Below are positions 36,319 through 45,447 of a stretch of DNA of 64,000 nt, piece after piece; position 1 is the stretch's first letter; each line of letters starts with the position of its first letter. The notes under the pieces are model-generated. The model ran no database searches. It saw nothing but the letters and a program-made list of their open reading frames with translations, and had not been told where the DNA came from. Location of the stretch: NCBI GenBank assembly GCA_017305635.1, contig JAFKKF010000017.1, forward strand, positions 1 to 64,000, in the 5' to 3' direction. Origin of the DNA: Hyphomicrobiales bacterium. GTDB lineage: Bacteria > Pseudomonadota > Alphaproteobacteria > Rhizobiales > Kaistiaceae. Position numbers and translations under genes: made by a program.

Positions 36319-37311
36319 TCAGCTCTGCTGCTTCGCCTTCAGCTTCGCCTCGTACTCGGCCTTCTGCGCCTCGAGCTTCTCGATCTGCGCCTTCTTGTCG
36401 GCATCGGAGATGCTGGCATCGGCCTCGATCTTGGCGATGGTCTTGGTGAGCTCCATCACGCGGATCGGGAGAAGCTGATCGTTGTCGGAGACCTTGAAGG
36501 GCGCCCACTGGAGAGCGGCAAGCACTTCCTTCTCATGGGCGACGTCACCCTTCGACTTGTCGGTGCCGTAGCTGAGGAAGAAGTTGCTGATCTTGTCCTT
36601 GGTCGCCTGCGGCAGGTCCGAGCGCCACACGATCGGGTCGGACGGGATGAGCACCGACTTCCAGATCACCTTGATCTTGTCGAAGGCCTCCGGATGGTTC
36701 TTCTTGATGAGATCGAGGTTCTCGGTGTTGTTGGCCGCGGCATCGACCTGGCCGTTGGCCACCGCCATGGCATTGGTCTCGTGGTTGGCGTTGGTGACGG
36801 TCTTGAAGCAATCCTTCGGATCGACCTTGTTGGCGGCGAAGACGAAGGTCATCGGGACGAGATAGCCCGAGGTCGAGTTGACGTCGCCGAGGCCGAAGCT
36901 CAGCGTCTTGTCGCATTTCAGAAGGTCTTCGACCGAGGTGAGCTTCGAATCCTTCGGCGCGAGGATGAGCGACCAGTAACCGGGATTGCCGTCGACGCTG
37001 ACGCTCTGGACGAAGATCTGGCCGTCGGCGCGGTCAACCGCTTCCATGGCCGACTTGTTGCCGAACCAGGCCATCTGCACCTTGCCGAAGCGCATGCCCT
37101 CGATGACGCCGGCGTAGTCGGACGCATAGAACGGCTTCACGGTGAGGCCGGTCTGCTTCTCCATGTCGGCGAGGAAGGGCTCCCACTTCGGCTTCAGCGC
37201 GATCTGGGACTCGGTCGAGATGATGCCGAAGTTGATCTCCTCGGCATAGGCCGCGCCGGTGGCGGCGAGCGAGATCGCGGCGGCCGCCACGGTCTTGAAG
37301 AAGGCGTTCAT
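36319..37311 (-). CDS. phnD: Phosphonate ABC transporter substrate-binding protein
   Basis: 330 residues. The signal peptide [23 protein letters not shown] precedes a PhnD-type periplasmic fold ([45 protein letters not shown]). A Lys/Glu-rich C-terminal helix ([20 protein letters not shown]) fits the long helix of PhnD proteins. It binds phosphonates such as 2-aminoethylphosphonate in the periplasm. Located 26 bp after phnC. Confidence 0.95.
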   Translation of the reverse strand: MNAFFKTVAAAAISLAATGAAYAEEINFGIISTESQIALKPKWEPFLADMEKQTGLTVKPFYASDYAGVIEGMRFGKVQMAWFGNKSAMEAVDRADGQIFVQSVSVDGNPGYWSLILAPKDSKLTSVEDLLKCDKTLSFGLGDVNSTSGYLVPMTFVFAANKVDPKDCFKTVTNANHETNAMAVANGQVDAAANNTENLDLIKKNHPEAFDKIKVIWKSVLIPSDPIVWRSDLPQATKDKISNFFLSYGTDKSKGDVAHEKEVLAALQWAPFKVSDNDQLLPIRVMELTKTIAKIEADASISDADKKAQIEKLEAQKAEYEAKLKAKQQS

Positions 37312-37337
37312 GACAGTCTCCTGTTGGCTGGGGAAGA

Positions 37338-38180
37338 TCAGGCGAAGGCGGGAATGGGCTCGCGGGCGCGGGCTCCCGGCCCGGCGGGCCTCGGCACGAG
37401 GACCGGCGGGGCTTCCGGAAGGATCAGCTCCTCCGAACCGGCGCCATACAGCTCGACGAGCATCTCGTTGGTGAGGGCAGAGGACGGGCCGTCGAAAACG
37501 ATGCGGCCGTCGCGCAGCGCCACCGTGCGGGGGCAGTAGCGGCGCGCATATTCGACCTGGTGGAGGCAGACGACGCAGGTGATGCCGTCACGGTTGACCG
37601 CGGCAAGCACTTCCATGACGCGGCGGGCCGAGGACGGGTCGAGGGAAGCTATCGGCTCGTCGGCAAGCAGGATGGAGGAGCGCTGGACGAGGGTGCGGGC
37701 GATGGCGGCGCGCTGCTGCTGGCCGCCGGAAAGGGTCGATGCGCGCTGCCAGGCGACCTCGCCGATGCCGACGCGGGCGAGCGCCTCGCGCGCAAGGCGC
37801 TTCTCCTCGGCGGTGAAGAGGCCAAGCGTGCCGCGCCAGGCCGGGATCCGCCCGAGATTGCCAAGCAGGACGTTGGCGAGCACCGACAGGCGGGCGACGA
37901 GATTGAACTGCTGGAAGATGACGCCGACGCTGCGGCGGATCTGGCGCGCCTCGACGGCGAGGCGGCCGTCACGCTGGATGGGCGAGCCGAGGACTTCGAT
38001 GCAGGAACCGCCCTGCCCGGTCTCCAGGGCGCAGATGTGGCGGAGCAAGGTGCTCTTGCCCGAGCCCGAAGCCCCGATGAGGGCGACCATCTCGCCACGC
38101 GCGATATCGAGGCCGACATTGTCGAGAGCGCGCTTGTCGCCGAAGCTCTTCGAGAGATTGCGGACCGAGATCGCATTCAT
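37338..38180 (-). CDS. phnC: Phosphonate ABC transporter ATP-binding protein
   Basis: 280 residues. Walker [15 protein letters not shown] near residue 36, signature [13 protein letters not shown] near 151, Walker [17 protein letters not shown]-loop [10 protein letters not shown]. The single-domain ATPase dimerises under PhnE. The C-terminal 30 residues are Pro/Ala-rich and absent from most homologues. Start ATG 38180 follows AGGAGCGACCTG. Confidence 0.94.
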   Translation of the reverse strand: MNAISVRNLSKSFGDKRALDNVGLDIARGEMVALIGASGSGKSTLLRHICALETGQGGSCIEVLGSPIQRDGRLAVEARQIRRSVGVIFQQFNLVARLSVLANVLLGNLGRIPAWRGTLGLFTAEEKRLAREALARVGIGEVAWQRASTLSGGQQQRAAIARTLVQRSSILLADEPIASLDPSSARRVMEVLAAVNRDGITCVVCLHQVEYARRYCPRTVALRDGRIVFDGPSSALTNEMLVELYGAGSEELILPEAPPVLVPRPAGPGARAREPIPAFA

Positions 38181-38211
38181 CAGGTCGCTCCTCGTGGTCG
38201 CCGCAGCACGT

Positions 38212-38898
38212 CTACCGGACTGACGCCACCAGATGACGCGCGCTTGTCACGCCCATGTCAGTTTCATGATGATCCACAGGGCCGTGCCGCTCGTGGCGGT
38301 CGAGGAAGGCCGCGATGTCGAGGTGGCGGAAATCGTCGAGCGCCGCACGAAGGCGCCGATGGTCCCAATCCCACCAGGCGAGCGCCTCGAGACGCGCGAC
38401 GATGTCGGCCGGGAAGCGCATGCGGATCGGCTTCGCCGGCACGCCGCCGACGATGGCATAGGCGGGCACGTCGCGGGTTACGACGGCGCCGGCGCCGACC
38501 ACGGCGCCGTTGCCGATCGCGACGCCCGGCAGGACGGTAGCGCCGTGGCCGATCCAGGTATCGTGACCGATGCGGACGCGCTTGCCGCGGCGGGCGGCGA
38601 AGAAGTCCGCCTCATGCTCGGCATCGTCGAAATAGTCGGAGGCGCGATAGGTGAAATGGTGGAGCGTGGCGCGGGCCATCGGATGATGCGTCGCGTTCAT
38701 GCGCACGGTCGCTGCGATGTTGGCGAACTTGCCGACGGTGACGCACCAGGCCTGGCAGTTCTCCATGAAATAGGAATAGTCGCCGACGTCGGTCTCGACG
38801 AGGCGGCAGCCCTCGGCGATCTCGACATAGCGGCCGAGGGTGCAATCCGCGAGGCGCGCCGTCGCGTCGATGACGGGAATGTCGGAAAGGCGGGCCAT
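38212..38898 (-). CDS. Hexapeptide-repeat acyltransferase of phosphonate clusters
   Basis: 228 residues with a left-handed beta-helix ([33 protein letters not shown] shown in part: [16 protein letters not shown]) and a catalytic-type His in [15 protein letters not shown]. It resembles xenobiotic/chloramphenicol acetyltransferases. In phn operons this family probably acetylates aminophosphonates before C-P cleavage, as PhnO does in E. coli. It lies between phnL and phnC, 2 bp from the phnL stop. Confidence 0.87.
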   Translation of the reverse strand: MARLSDIPVIDATARLADCTLGRYVEIAEGCRLVETDVGDYSYFMENCQAWCVTVGKFANIAATVRMNATHHPMARATLHHFTYRASDYFDDAEHEADFFAARRGKRVRIGHDTWIGHGATVLPGVAIGNGAVVGAGAVVTRDVPAYAIVGGVPAKPIRMRFPADIVARLEALAWWDWDHRRLRAALDDFRHLDIAAFLDRHERHGPVDHHETDMGVTSARHLVASVR

Positions 38899-38900
38899 GG

Positions 38901-39608
38901 TCAGGCGGCCTCCCGCCGCGGTGCGAAGCCGGTGACGTCGATGAGCGCGTCGGCGACCGCGTCGCGCACGTCGGTATCGTGGAAGATGCCGAGCATGGCG
39001 GTGCCAGCCGCCTTCTTCCCGGCGATCATGCCGACCACCACGTCACGGTTGGCGGCATCGAGAGACGCCGTCGGCTCGTCGAGGAGGAGGACGGGATGGT
39101 CGGTGATGAAGCCGCGGGCGATGTTGACGCGCTGCTGCTCGCCGCCGGAGAAGGTGGCAGGCGGCAGGCTCCACAGGCGCTCGGGCAGGTTCAGGCGGGC
39201 GAGCAGCGCTCCGGCGCGATCGCGGGCCTCGTCACGCCCGACGCCGCGTTCGACAAGCGGGCCGGCGACGATGTCGAGGGCGCCGACGCGCGGCACGACG
39301 CGGAGGAACTGGCTGACATAGCCGATGGTGTCGCGACGGACCTCGACGATCTTTCGCGGCGTCGCGGTGGCGAGGTCGATCTCCTCGCCGCGATGGCGGA
39401 CGCGGATCGAGCCGGCATTCACGGCGTAGTTGCCGTAGAGCATCTTCAGGATCGAGCTCTTCCCGGCACCGGAAGGACCGGCGAGCACGGCGCATTGGCC
39501 GGCGTGGAGCGCGAAGGCGGCGTCCGCCAGAACCGGGAGCGCGATGCCGTCGCGGAGGTGCATGGTGAAGGTCTTGGCGAGGCCGGAGACGGAGAGGATC
39601 GCGGTCAT
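38901..39608 (-). CDS. phnL: C-P lyase subsystem protein PhnL (ABC-type ATPase)
   Basis: 235 residues. Walker [15 protein letters not shown], signature [14 protein letters not shown] and Walker [15 protein letters not shown] are present. It is a soluble ABC ATPase that binds the C-P lyase core complex with PhnK rather than a membrane transporter. It lies 3 bp downstream of phn[13 protein letters not shown] is the family's N-terminal insertion. Confidence 0.94.
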   Translation of the reverse strand: MTAILSVSGLAKTFTMHLRDGIALPVLADAAFALHAGQCAVLAGPSGAGKSSILKMLYGNYAVNAGSIRVRHRGEEIDLATATPRKIVEVRRDTIGYVSQFLRVVPRVGALDIVAGPLVERGVGRDEARDRAGALLARLNLPERLWSLPPATFSGGEQQRVNIARGFITDHPVLLLDEPTASLDAANRDVVVGMIAGKKAAGTAMLGIFHDTDVRDAVADALIDVTGFAPRREAA

Positions 39609-39611
39609 TGC

Positions 39612-40394
39612 TCAGACCTGCAGGATCGAGGCGACGAGGAGCTGGGTGTAGGGCGCCTGGGGATCGTCCAGCAGGCGGTCGGTGAGTCCGGCCTCGACGA
39701 TGCGGCCCTCCTTCATCACCACCATGCGGTGCGAGAGGAGCCGCGCCACGGCGAGGTCGTGGGTGACGATGATGACGGCGAGGCCGAGGTCGCTGACGAG
39801 GCCGCGGAGCAGATCGAGGAGGCGCGCCTGGACCGAGACGTCGAGGCCGCCCGTCGGCTCGTCCATGAAGACGAGGCGCGGGCCGGTGACGAGGTTGCGC
39901 GCGATCTGCAGGCGCTGGCGCATGCCGCCGGAGAAGGCGCGCGGCTGGTCGTCGATGCGGTCGGCGGCGATCTCGACGCGGCCGAGCCAGTCGGTCGCGG
40001 TCTCGCGGATGCGGCCGTAGTGCCGCTCGCCGACCGCCATGAGGCGCTCGCCGACATTGGCGCCGGCGGAGACCGCCATGCGCAGCCCGTCGATCGGGTT
40101 CTGGTGGACGAAGCCCCAGTCGGTGCGGAGCAGCAGCCGGCGTTCGGCCTCGCCGAGGGCGTAGAGGTCGCGCATCCGGCCGTCGCGCATGCGGTAGAGG
40201 ACGCTGCCGGAGGTCGGCGGCAGGCGGGTGGAGATGCAGTTGAGGAGCGTCGTCTTGCCCGAGCCGGATTCGCCGACGATGGCGAGCACCTCGCCCGGCC
40301 AGACGTCGAAGGAGACGTCGGCGCAGCCGATGCGGGCGCCGTAGCGCCTGGTCAGCGAGCGGACGGAGAGGAGCGGCTGGTCGGCGGCGCTCAC
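39612..40394 (-). CDS. phnK: C-P lyase subsystem protein PhnK (ABC-type ATPase)
   Basis: 260 residues resembling oligopeptide-transport ATPases. Walker A GESGSGKTTLLNCI near 39, signature FSGGMRQRLQIARN, Walker B PRLVFMDEPTGGLDV. It docks onto PhnJ in the core complex. The start is GTG 40394, with GGGAG seven bases ahead; it overlaps the phnJ stop by 4 bp (GTGA). Confidence 0.94.
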   Translation of the reverse strand: MSAADQPLLSVRSLTRRYGARIGCADVSFDVWPGEVLAIVGESGSGKTTLLNCISTRLPPTSGSVLYRMRDGRMRDLYALGEAERRLLLRTDWGFVHQNPIDGLRMAVSAGANVGERLMAVGERHYGRIRETATDWLGRVEIAADRIDDQPRAFSGGMRQRLQIARNLVTGPRLVFMDEPTGGLDVSVQARLLDLLRGLVSDLGLAVIIVTHDLAVARLLSHRMVVMKEGRIVEAGLTDRLLDDPQAPYTQLLVASILQV

Positions 40395-41263
40395 GTGGTA
40401 TCTCCCGCCAGTTCGCCGCGATGGCCGTCGGCGCGGCGCGTCTCGCAATGGTCGGTGTCGGAGCAGACGAACATGCGCCCGCCGCGATCATCGAGGACGA
40501 CCTCGTCGAGATAGACGCCCTCGGCGGCGCAGAGGGCACAGGGCCGGTCGAACTTCTGCACCTCGAAGGGATGGTCCTCGAAGTCGAGGCTGACCACGTC
40601 AGTATGCGGCGGGAGCGCATAGATGCGCTTCTCGCGGCCGGCGCCGAAGAGCTGCAGGGCCTCGGAGCGATGCATCTTCGGATTGTCGAATTTCGGCGTC
40701 GGCGAAGGGTCCATGACGTAGCGGCCCTCGACCTTCACCGGATAGGCGTAGGTGGTGGCGATGTGGCCGTTGCGAGCGATGTCCTCGTAGAGCTTGACGT
40801 GCATGAGCCCGTATTCCTCGAGCGCGTGCATCTTCCGCGTCTCGGTCTCGCGCGGCTCGAGGAAGCGGAGCGGCTCGGGGATGGGCACCTGATAGACGAG
40901 GACCTGGCCTTCCCTCAGCGGCTGCTCGGGGATGCGGTGGCGGGTCTGGATGATGGTCGCCTCGCCGGTCTTGGTGGTCGTGGCGACGCCAGCGACGCGC
41001 TGGAAGAACTTACGGACGGAGACGGCGTTGGTGGTGTCGTCGGCGCCCTGGTCGATGACCTTCAGCACGTCCCGCGGCCCGAGGATCGAGGCGGTGACCT
41101 GAACGCCGCCGGTGCCCCAGCCATAGGGCATGGGCATCTCGCGGCTGGCGAAGGGCACCTGGTAGCCGGGAATGGCGATCGCCTTCAGGATCGCGCGGCG
41201 GATCATCCGCTTCGTCTGCTCGTCGAGATAGGCGAAGTTGTAGGTGGAAGTGCGCGAAGTCAT
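40391..41263 (-). CDS. phnJ: Alpha-D-ribose 1-methylphosphonate 5-phosphate C-P lyase
   Basis: 290 residues. The radical-SAM [4Fe-4S] motif of PhnJ, CX2CX21CX5C, is exact: Cys241 and Cys244 (CALC), then CSDTDHC 21 residues later. It cleaves the carbon-phosphorus bond by a glycyl/thiyl radical route, releasing methane or another hydrocarbon. Other conserved stretches are MPYGWGTGG and the His/Tyr-rich LEEYGLMHVKLYED. Start ATG 41263 overlaps phnI stop (ATGA). Confidence 0.97.
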   Translation of the reverse strand: MTSRTSTYNFAYLDEQTKRMIRRAILKAIAIPGYQVPFASREMPMPYGWGTGGVQVTASILGPRDVLKVIDQGADDTTNAVSVRKFFQRVAGVATTTKTGEATIIQTRHRIPEQPLREGQVLVYQVPIPEPLRFLEPRETETRKMHALEEYGLMHVKLYEDIARNGHIATTYAYPVKVEGRYVMDPSPTPKFDNPKMHRSEALQLFGAGREKRIYALPPHTDVVSLDFEDHPFEVQKFDRPCALCAAEGVYLDEVVLDDRGGRMFVCSDTDHCETRRADGHRGELAGDTT

Positions 41264-42363
41264 TCGGCGGCCTCCCGGACGGGCGCCACCTCGCGGTCGC
41301 GGGCCTCGTATTCCGCGCGCATCCGGCGGACGAGACCGAGCTCGGCCTGGAAGTCGACATAGTGCGGCAGCTTCAGGTGCTCGACGAAGCCGGTGGCCTG
41401 GACGTTGTCGCAATGGGAGATGACGAATTCCTGGTCCTGCGGCGGGGCGACGATATCCTCGCCAAGCTCTTCCGCGCGCAAGGCGCGGTCGCAAAGCGCC
41501 ATGGCCATGGCCTTCCGCTCGGACTGGCCGAAGACGAGGCCGTAGCCGCGGGTGAATTGCGGCGGCACCTTGGCCGAGCCCTTGAACTGATTGACCATCT
41601 GGCATTCGGTCACCTGCACGCGGCCGACCGGGACGGCGAAGCCGAGCTCGGGCAGGAAGACCTCGACCTCGACCTCGCCGATGCGGATCTCGCCGGCGAA
41701 GGGGTGGGAGCGGGCGTAGCCGCGCTGGGTGGAATAGCCGAGCGCCAGAAGGAAACCCTCATCGCCGCGCGACAGGCTCTGCAGGCGCATGGCGCGGGAG
41801 AGCGGGAACTCGACCGGCGTGTGGTTGATGTCGCCGGGACCGTCGCCGGTGGCGAGGCCATCGCCCTCGATCAGGCCTTCATCGGCAAGGATGTCGGCAA
41901 CGCGGACGACCTTCTCGGCCGCGCCGGCGCGTATCTTGCCGGCCTCGACGGAAGCGTCGCCATCGAGGCCTTCGTCGAGAAGGCGGTGGGTATAGTCGAA
42001 GGTCGGGCCGAGGAGCTGGCCGCCGGGAAGATCCTTGTGGCAGGCGGATATGCGCCGCTCGACCAGCATGGCGCCGGTATCGAGCGGCTCGGAATAGCCG
42101 AAGCGGGCGAGCGTGGTGCGATAGGCGCGGAGGAGGAAGATCGCCTCGATCAGGTCGCCGCGCGCCTGCTTCACGGCAAGGGCGGCGAGGCGGCGATCGT
42201 AGAGCGAGCCCTCTGCCATGACCCGGTCGACGGCGAGCGCGAGCTGGCCGGCGATCTGGTCGAGGGTGAGGGCCGGGACGGCACGGTCGCCGCGGCGGCG
42301 GTCGGCGAGCAGACGGTGGGCATTGTCGATGGCGGCCTCGCCGCCCTTCACAGCGACATACAC
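41260..42363 (-). CDS. phnI: C-P lyase core subunit PhnI
   Basis: 367 residues starting MYVAVKGGEAAIDNAH, the family N-terminus. It supplies nucleosidase activity in the PhnGHIJ core and helps couple phosphonate to ribose. The start is GTG 42363, with GGGGAG seven bases ahead, directly adjoining the phnH stop (1 bp apart). Conserved features include HTPVEFPLSRAMRLQSLSRGDEGF in part and CDNVQATGFVEHLKLPHYVDFQ in part. Confidence 0.95.
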   Translation of the reverse strand: MYVAVKGGEAAIDNAHRLLADRRRGDRAVPALTLDQIAGQLALAVDRVMAEGSLYDRRLAALAVKQARGDLIEAIFLLRAYRTTLARFGYSEPLDTGAMLVERRISACHKDLPGGQLLGPTFDYTHRLLDEGLDGDASVEAGKIRAGAAEKVVRVADILADEGLIEGDGLATGDGPGDINHTPVEFPLSRAMRLQSLSRGDEGFLLALGYSTQRGYARSHPFAGEIRIGEVEVEVFLPELGFAVPVGRVQVTECQMVNQFKGSAKVPPQFTRGYGLVFGQSERKAMAMALCDRALRAEELGEDIVAPPQDQEFVISHCDNVQATGFVEHLKLPHYVDFQAELGLVRRMRAEYEARDREVAPVREAAE

Positions 42364-42364
42364 C

Positions 42365-42973
42365 TCAATTCTCCCCGGCAAGGAGGCGGGCCGAACGCGG
42401 CAGGCAGGCGATCGCATCGCCGGCCGTGAGGATAAGGTCGACGCCGCGCGGGAAGCGGGCGCGGTTGGCGCGCCATTGCGTGGGGAACTCCGCGGGCAGG
42501 CCGACCGGCGCGATGGTCGCGCGGGTGCGGATGCCGGGACCTTCGAAGGCGAGCGCGTCGCCGCCGTCGAGCGCGGAGAGCTGGAGGATCACGGTCGAGG
42601 AGCGGTCGGGATATTCCTCCGTACCCTGGGCAAAGCGCTGGAGTGCGGGCATCCCGGCACCGTCGGCGATGAGGGCGAAGGCCGCCTCGCCGGGAGAATT
42701 GGCGAAACGCGCGCCGGTATGGAAACCGAGCCACGTGCGCACCGCGTCGATGGCAAGGGCACCATCGAGCCAGACGGGCGTGTCGGCATCGACAACGGCG
42801 CAGGCGACGGCGGCGGCGGTGGCGGCAATGGGCACGGAAGGTGCCGCATGATGGCCGATCCGATAGGCCCGCGCAGGATGGGCCATGGCGTCCATGAGCG
42901 CGCGGAAGACGGCCTGCGATTCGATCACCGGATCGGTGAAGCCGCCTTCGAGGACAATAGACTCGCGTTGCAT
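42365..42973 (-). CDS. phnH: C-P lyase core subunit PhnH
   Basis: 202 residues. Typical opening [25 protein letters not shown]-type (here MAHPARAY) and closing [18 protein letters not shown]. It forms part of the PhnGHIJ complex. Start ATG 42973 overlaps the last base of the phnG stop. Confidence 0.94.
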   Translation of the reverse strand: [202 protein letters not shown]

Positions 42974-43428
42974 CAGTCTTCTCCGCGCACCATGGTGAAG
43001 AAGTCGACGCGCGTCGCCGCGGTCTCCTGCCGGCGCTTCTCGTCAGCGGTAGCCAGCTCATGGCGGATCGGCGCGACGAGGTCGGCGTCGATGCGGGTAG
43101 CGGTATCGCGGTCGTGGCAGAGCGCGTCGATGATGGCGGCGAGCTCGGTCTTTTCCGGCTCGCGTCCGAGAGTCATGGCATGGCCGACGGCGCCGTCGGC
43201 GAGGATGACGCTCGCCCGCGTCACGGTCGCTTCGCCCATGTTGAAGGGCTCGCCAGTGCCGCCGATGCGGCCGCGCAGCGTGACCAGCCCGGATTCGGGG
43301 CCGCGGAGGCGGCGGTGCGCGGGATCGAGGCCGAGCGCCGACCACAGGGCGCGCAGGCGCCCGGCATCGGCGCGCGCCAGCACGGCCATGCGGTCCTTCC
43401 GCGCTGCGATGTCATCGATCTCGCCCAT
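42973..43428 (-). CDS. phnG: C-P lyase core subunit PhnG
   Basis: 151 residues. Conserved motif LRGRIGGTGEPFNMGEATVTRASV (in part: GGTGEPFNMGEATVTR) followed by GHAMTLGREPEKTELAAIIDAL. It is first of the phn operon. It heads at least 13 tightly packed genes, running to phnN at 32937. Its start is 75 bp from the divergent phnF, whose likely operator lies between. Confidence 0.95.
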   Translation of the reverse strand: MGEIDDIAARKDRMAVLARADAGRLRALWSALGLDPAHRRLRGPESGLVTLRGRIGGTGEPFNMGEATVTRASVILADGAVGHAMTLGREPEKTELAAIIDALCHDRDTATRIDADLVAPIRHELATADEKRRQETAATRVDFFTMVRGED

Positions 43429-43439
43429 GGCGCCCTGAA

Positions 43440-43459
43440 TGGTCTATTGATCTAGACAA
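43440..43459. promoter_or_regulatory. Probable PhnF operator between phnG and phnF
   Basis: TGGTCTATTGATCTAGACAA contains GTCTA and its complement TAGAC six bases apart, plus the perfect core TCTAGA. PhnF operators in other bacteria are built on TGGTATAGACCA or TTGTCTAGACAA patterns. It lies 11-31 bp upstream of the phnG start. Confidence 0.6.
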
Positions 43460-43503
43460 CTGAACAGGATACGGGACTCGTAGCGTCGTTCGGTGACAGC
43501 GGC

Positions 43504-44259
43504 ATGACGACAGGTGGAACGATGAGGAAAGCGGCGGGGGCGCGCGTTCATCGGGGCGTCGGCGTGGCGCTCTGGCGGCAGGTCGCCGATGGCATCCGCA
43601 GCGCCATCGCGGCGGGCATCGCCGATGGCCAGGGACGCTTGCCGTCCGAGGTCGATTTGGCGTCGCGTTTCGGCGTGAATCGCCACACCGTGCGCGCTGC
43701 CATCCAGGCACTGGCGCAGGAGGGCGTGCTCGCGGCCGAACAGGGACGCGGCACCTATGTCCGCCGGCAGAGGAAGCTCGTCTACCCGATCGGCGCACGG
43801 ACGCGATTCTCGGCCGGCTTCGACGGGCAGGCGCGGACGACCAGCGTCGAGCTCCTCGACCATGGCGAGGAGGCGGCGCCCGGCGTCGTAGCCGAGGCGC
43901 TCGGCTTCGCGCCGGGCAGCCGCCTGCCACGCGTGGAGACGCTCGGCAAGGCCGACGGGGTCGCGGTATCGCGGGCGACGCACTGGTTCGCGGGCGGGCG
44001 CTTCCGGAAGGTCGCCGCCACCATCGGCCGAACGGGATCGATAACCCGGGCGCTCGCCGCCGTCGGCATCAGGGACTACGTGCGCGCCTCAACGCTGGTG
44101 GAGGCAAGCCATGCGGACGTCGGCGACACGCAAGTGCTCGGCCTGTCGCCCGGGGCCATCGTCCTCGTCACCCGCGCACTGAACCACGACCCGGCGGGCG
44201 CGCCGATCCAGTATTCGGTGAGCCGGTTCCCGGCGGATCGAGTCGAACTCATAATCTGA
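43504..44259 (+). CDS. phnF: Phosphonate metabolism transcriptional regulator PhnF (GntR/HutC family)
   Basis: 251 residues. The N-terminal winged helix-turn-helix (about 20-90) has LPSEVDLASRFGVNRHTVRAAI, and the C-terminal UTRA ligand domain ends YSVSRFPADRVELII. It normally represses phn genes until a phosphonate or phosphate ligand binds. The start could be ATG 43504 or ATG 43522, the second having GGTGG ahead of it. It is divergent from phnG, with an operator-like palindrome in the gap. Confidence 0.92.
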   Translation: MTTGGTMRKAAGARVHRGVGVALWRQVADGIRSAIAAGIADGQGRLPSEVDLASRFGVNRHTVRAAIQALAQEGVLAAEQGRGTYVRRQRKLVYPIGARTRFSAGFDGQARTTSVELLDHGEEAAPGVVAEALGFAPGSRLPRVETLGKADGVAVSRATHWFAGGRFRKVAATIGRTGSITRALAAVGIRDYVRASTLVEASHADVGDTQVLGLSPGAIVLVTRALNHDPAGAPIQYSVSRFPADRVELII

Positions 44260-44273
44260 CCGCCGCGCGCGCG

Positions 44274-44344
44274 TTGACAGGGTTCCGACCCGGCCCGATG
44301 ATGCGTTCGACCGAAATGCGACATATCGCCATGCACCGTGCATG
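44274..44344 (+). promoter_or_regulatory. Promoter and palindromic operator upstream of a sugar importer
   Basis: TTGACA (44274-44279) stands 18 bp ahead of ATGATG (44298-44303), a weak -10. Downstream, CATGCACCGTGCATG (44330-44344) is a perfect 15-bp palindrome about 50 bp before the binding-protein start. A repressor bound there could control the importer. No regulator gene is adjacent except phnF. Confidence 0.45.
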
Positions 44345-44394
44345 AGCCTATCCGGGTCAATCGGAGGGCTGTTCGGCAAGGGAGGACTATCGCG

Positions 44395-45354
44395 ATGCGT
44401 TCCGCCAAATGGCTTCTTGGCGCCGTCATGTCCGTTGCCCTCGCGGGGGCGGCACCGGCCAGCGCCAAGGACTTCAAGATCGGCTATTCGGTCTTCTGGG
44501 GCACCAATCCGTTCCTGGTCACCATGGTCAACGGCGCCAAGAAGGCGGTCGAGGAGTGGAAGGCCAAGGACGTCAACGTCGACATGATCGTCACCAATGG
44601 CGGCGACACCGACAAGGCAAAGCAGGTCTCCGACCTCGAGGACCTCTATTCGCAGGGCGTCAACGGCGTCCTGATCTTCCCGGGCGACAGCGTCATGGTC
44701 GCCGAGCCGATCAAGACCGTCTACAACGCCAACAACATCCCGGTCGTCATCACCGACATCGGCATCCGCTCGGGCAAGTACATCACGCTGATCATCACCG
44801 ACAACCAGAAGGGCGGTGAATCGGCGGGCGAGTACATGGCCAAGATCGTCGACAAGGGTGCCAAGGTCATCACGCTCGACCATGCGCCGACCAACGACAA
44901 CGGCCAGACCCGCCAGAAGGGCTTCGAGGACAAGGCGAAGGAGCTCGGCCTCAACGTGCTGCCCGAGCAGCCGGTCGCCGCGCTCACCCTCGACGCCTCG
45001 CGCCAGGCGATGGAAGACCTGCTCGTCGCCGAGCCGGACGTGAAGGGCGTCTTCGCCTTCAACCAGCTCGTCCTGCAGGGCGCCTACCAGGCGCTCGAAG
45101 CCGCCGGCAAGCAGGGCCAGGTGAAGCTCGTCGGCTTCGACCTCGACCCGGTCTCGTGGCAGATGGTGAAGGACGGCAAGATCGACGCGCTCGTCGTCCA
45201 GGACCCGTTCAAGATGGGCTATGAGGGCATGAACATCGTCCTCACCAACCTGACCGGCGGGCAGGTGCCCGAGTTCATGGGCCTCGGCACCAAGCTCCTC
45301 ACCAAGGAGAATGCCGACGAGTTCGCGAACGATCCGCAGGTGACCGGCAAGTAA
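44395..45354 (+). CDS. Sugar ABC transporter substrate-binding protein (RbsB-like)
   Basis: 319 residues with a signal peptide (MRSAKWLLGAVMSVALAGAAPASA) and a periplasmic-binding fold of the LacI/RbsB type (FKIGYSVFWGTNPFLVTMVNGAKKAV, GVLIFPGDSVMVAEPI, TLDHAPTNDNGQTRQKGF). ATG 44395 follows GGGAGGACTATCGCG. It is first of a three-gene importer. A sugar-acid dehydratase gene lies convergently downstream, hinting at a sugar, sugar acid or polyol ligand. Ligand not determinable. Confidence 0.92.
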   Translation: MRSAKWLLGAVMSVALAGAAPASAKDFKIGYSVFWGTNPFLVTMVNGAKKAVEEWKAKDVNVDMIVTNGGDTDKAKQVSDLEDLYSQGVNGVLIFPGDSVMVAEPIKTVYNANNIPVVITDIGIRSGKYITLIITDNQKGGESAGEYMAKIVDKGAKVITLDHAPTNDNGQTRQKGFEDKAKELGLNVLPEQPVAALTLDASRQAMEDLLVAEPDVKGVFAFNQLVLQGAYQALEAAGKQGQVKLVGFDLDPVSWQMVKDGKIDALVVQDPFKMGYEGMNIVLTNLTGGQVPEFMGLGTKLLTKENADEFANDPQVTGK

Positions 45355-45376
45355 GCCGCGCCGCCCATGCGATCCA

Positions 45377-45402
45377 CCCCGCCGGGCCCACGCCCGGCGG
45401 GG
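45377..45402 (+). terminator. Hairpin after the sugar-binding-protein gene
   Basis: Perfect 11-bp stem CCCCGCCGGGC/GCCCGGCGGGG with a 4-nt loop, 23 bp after the stop and 46 bp before the ATPase start. It lacks a long U-tract (GGCTTCC follows). Same position as hairpins in the window's other ABC operons. Confidence 0.65.
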
Positions 45403-45447
45403 CTTCCGTGCGATCCGCGCCGACGGGCGCAGCCGGCAGGCGAGGCC

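Noticed and set aside
43486..43521. Possible Pho box upstream of phnG (CTGTC repeats)
   Set aside because: Two CTGTC motifs exist on the minus strand but are 14 bp apart rather than 11, and one overlaps phnF coding. Not enough to claim PhoB control.
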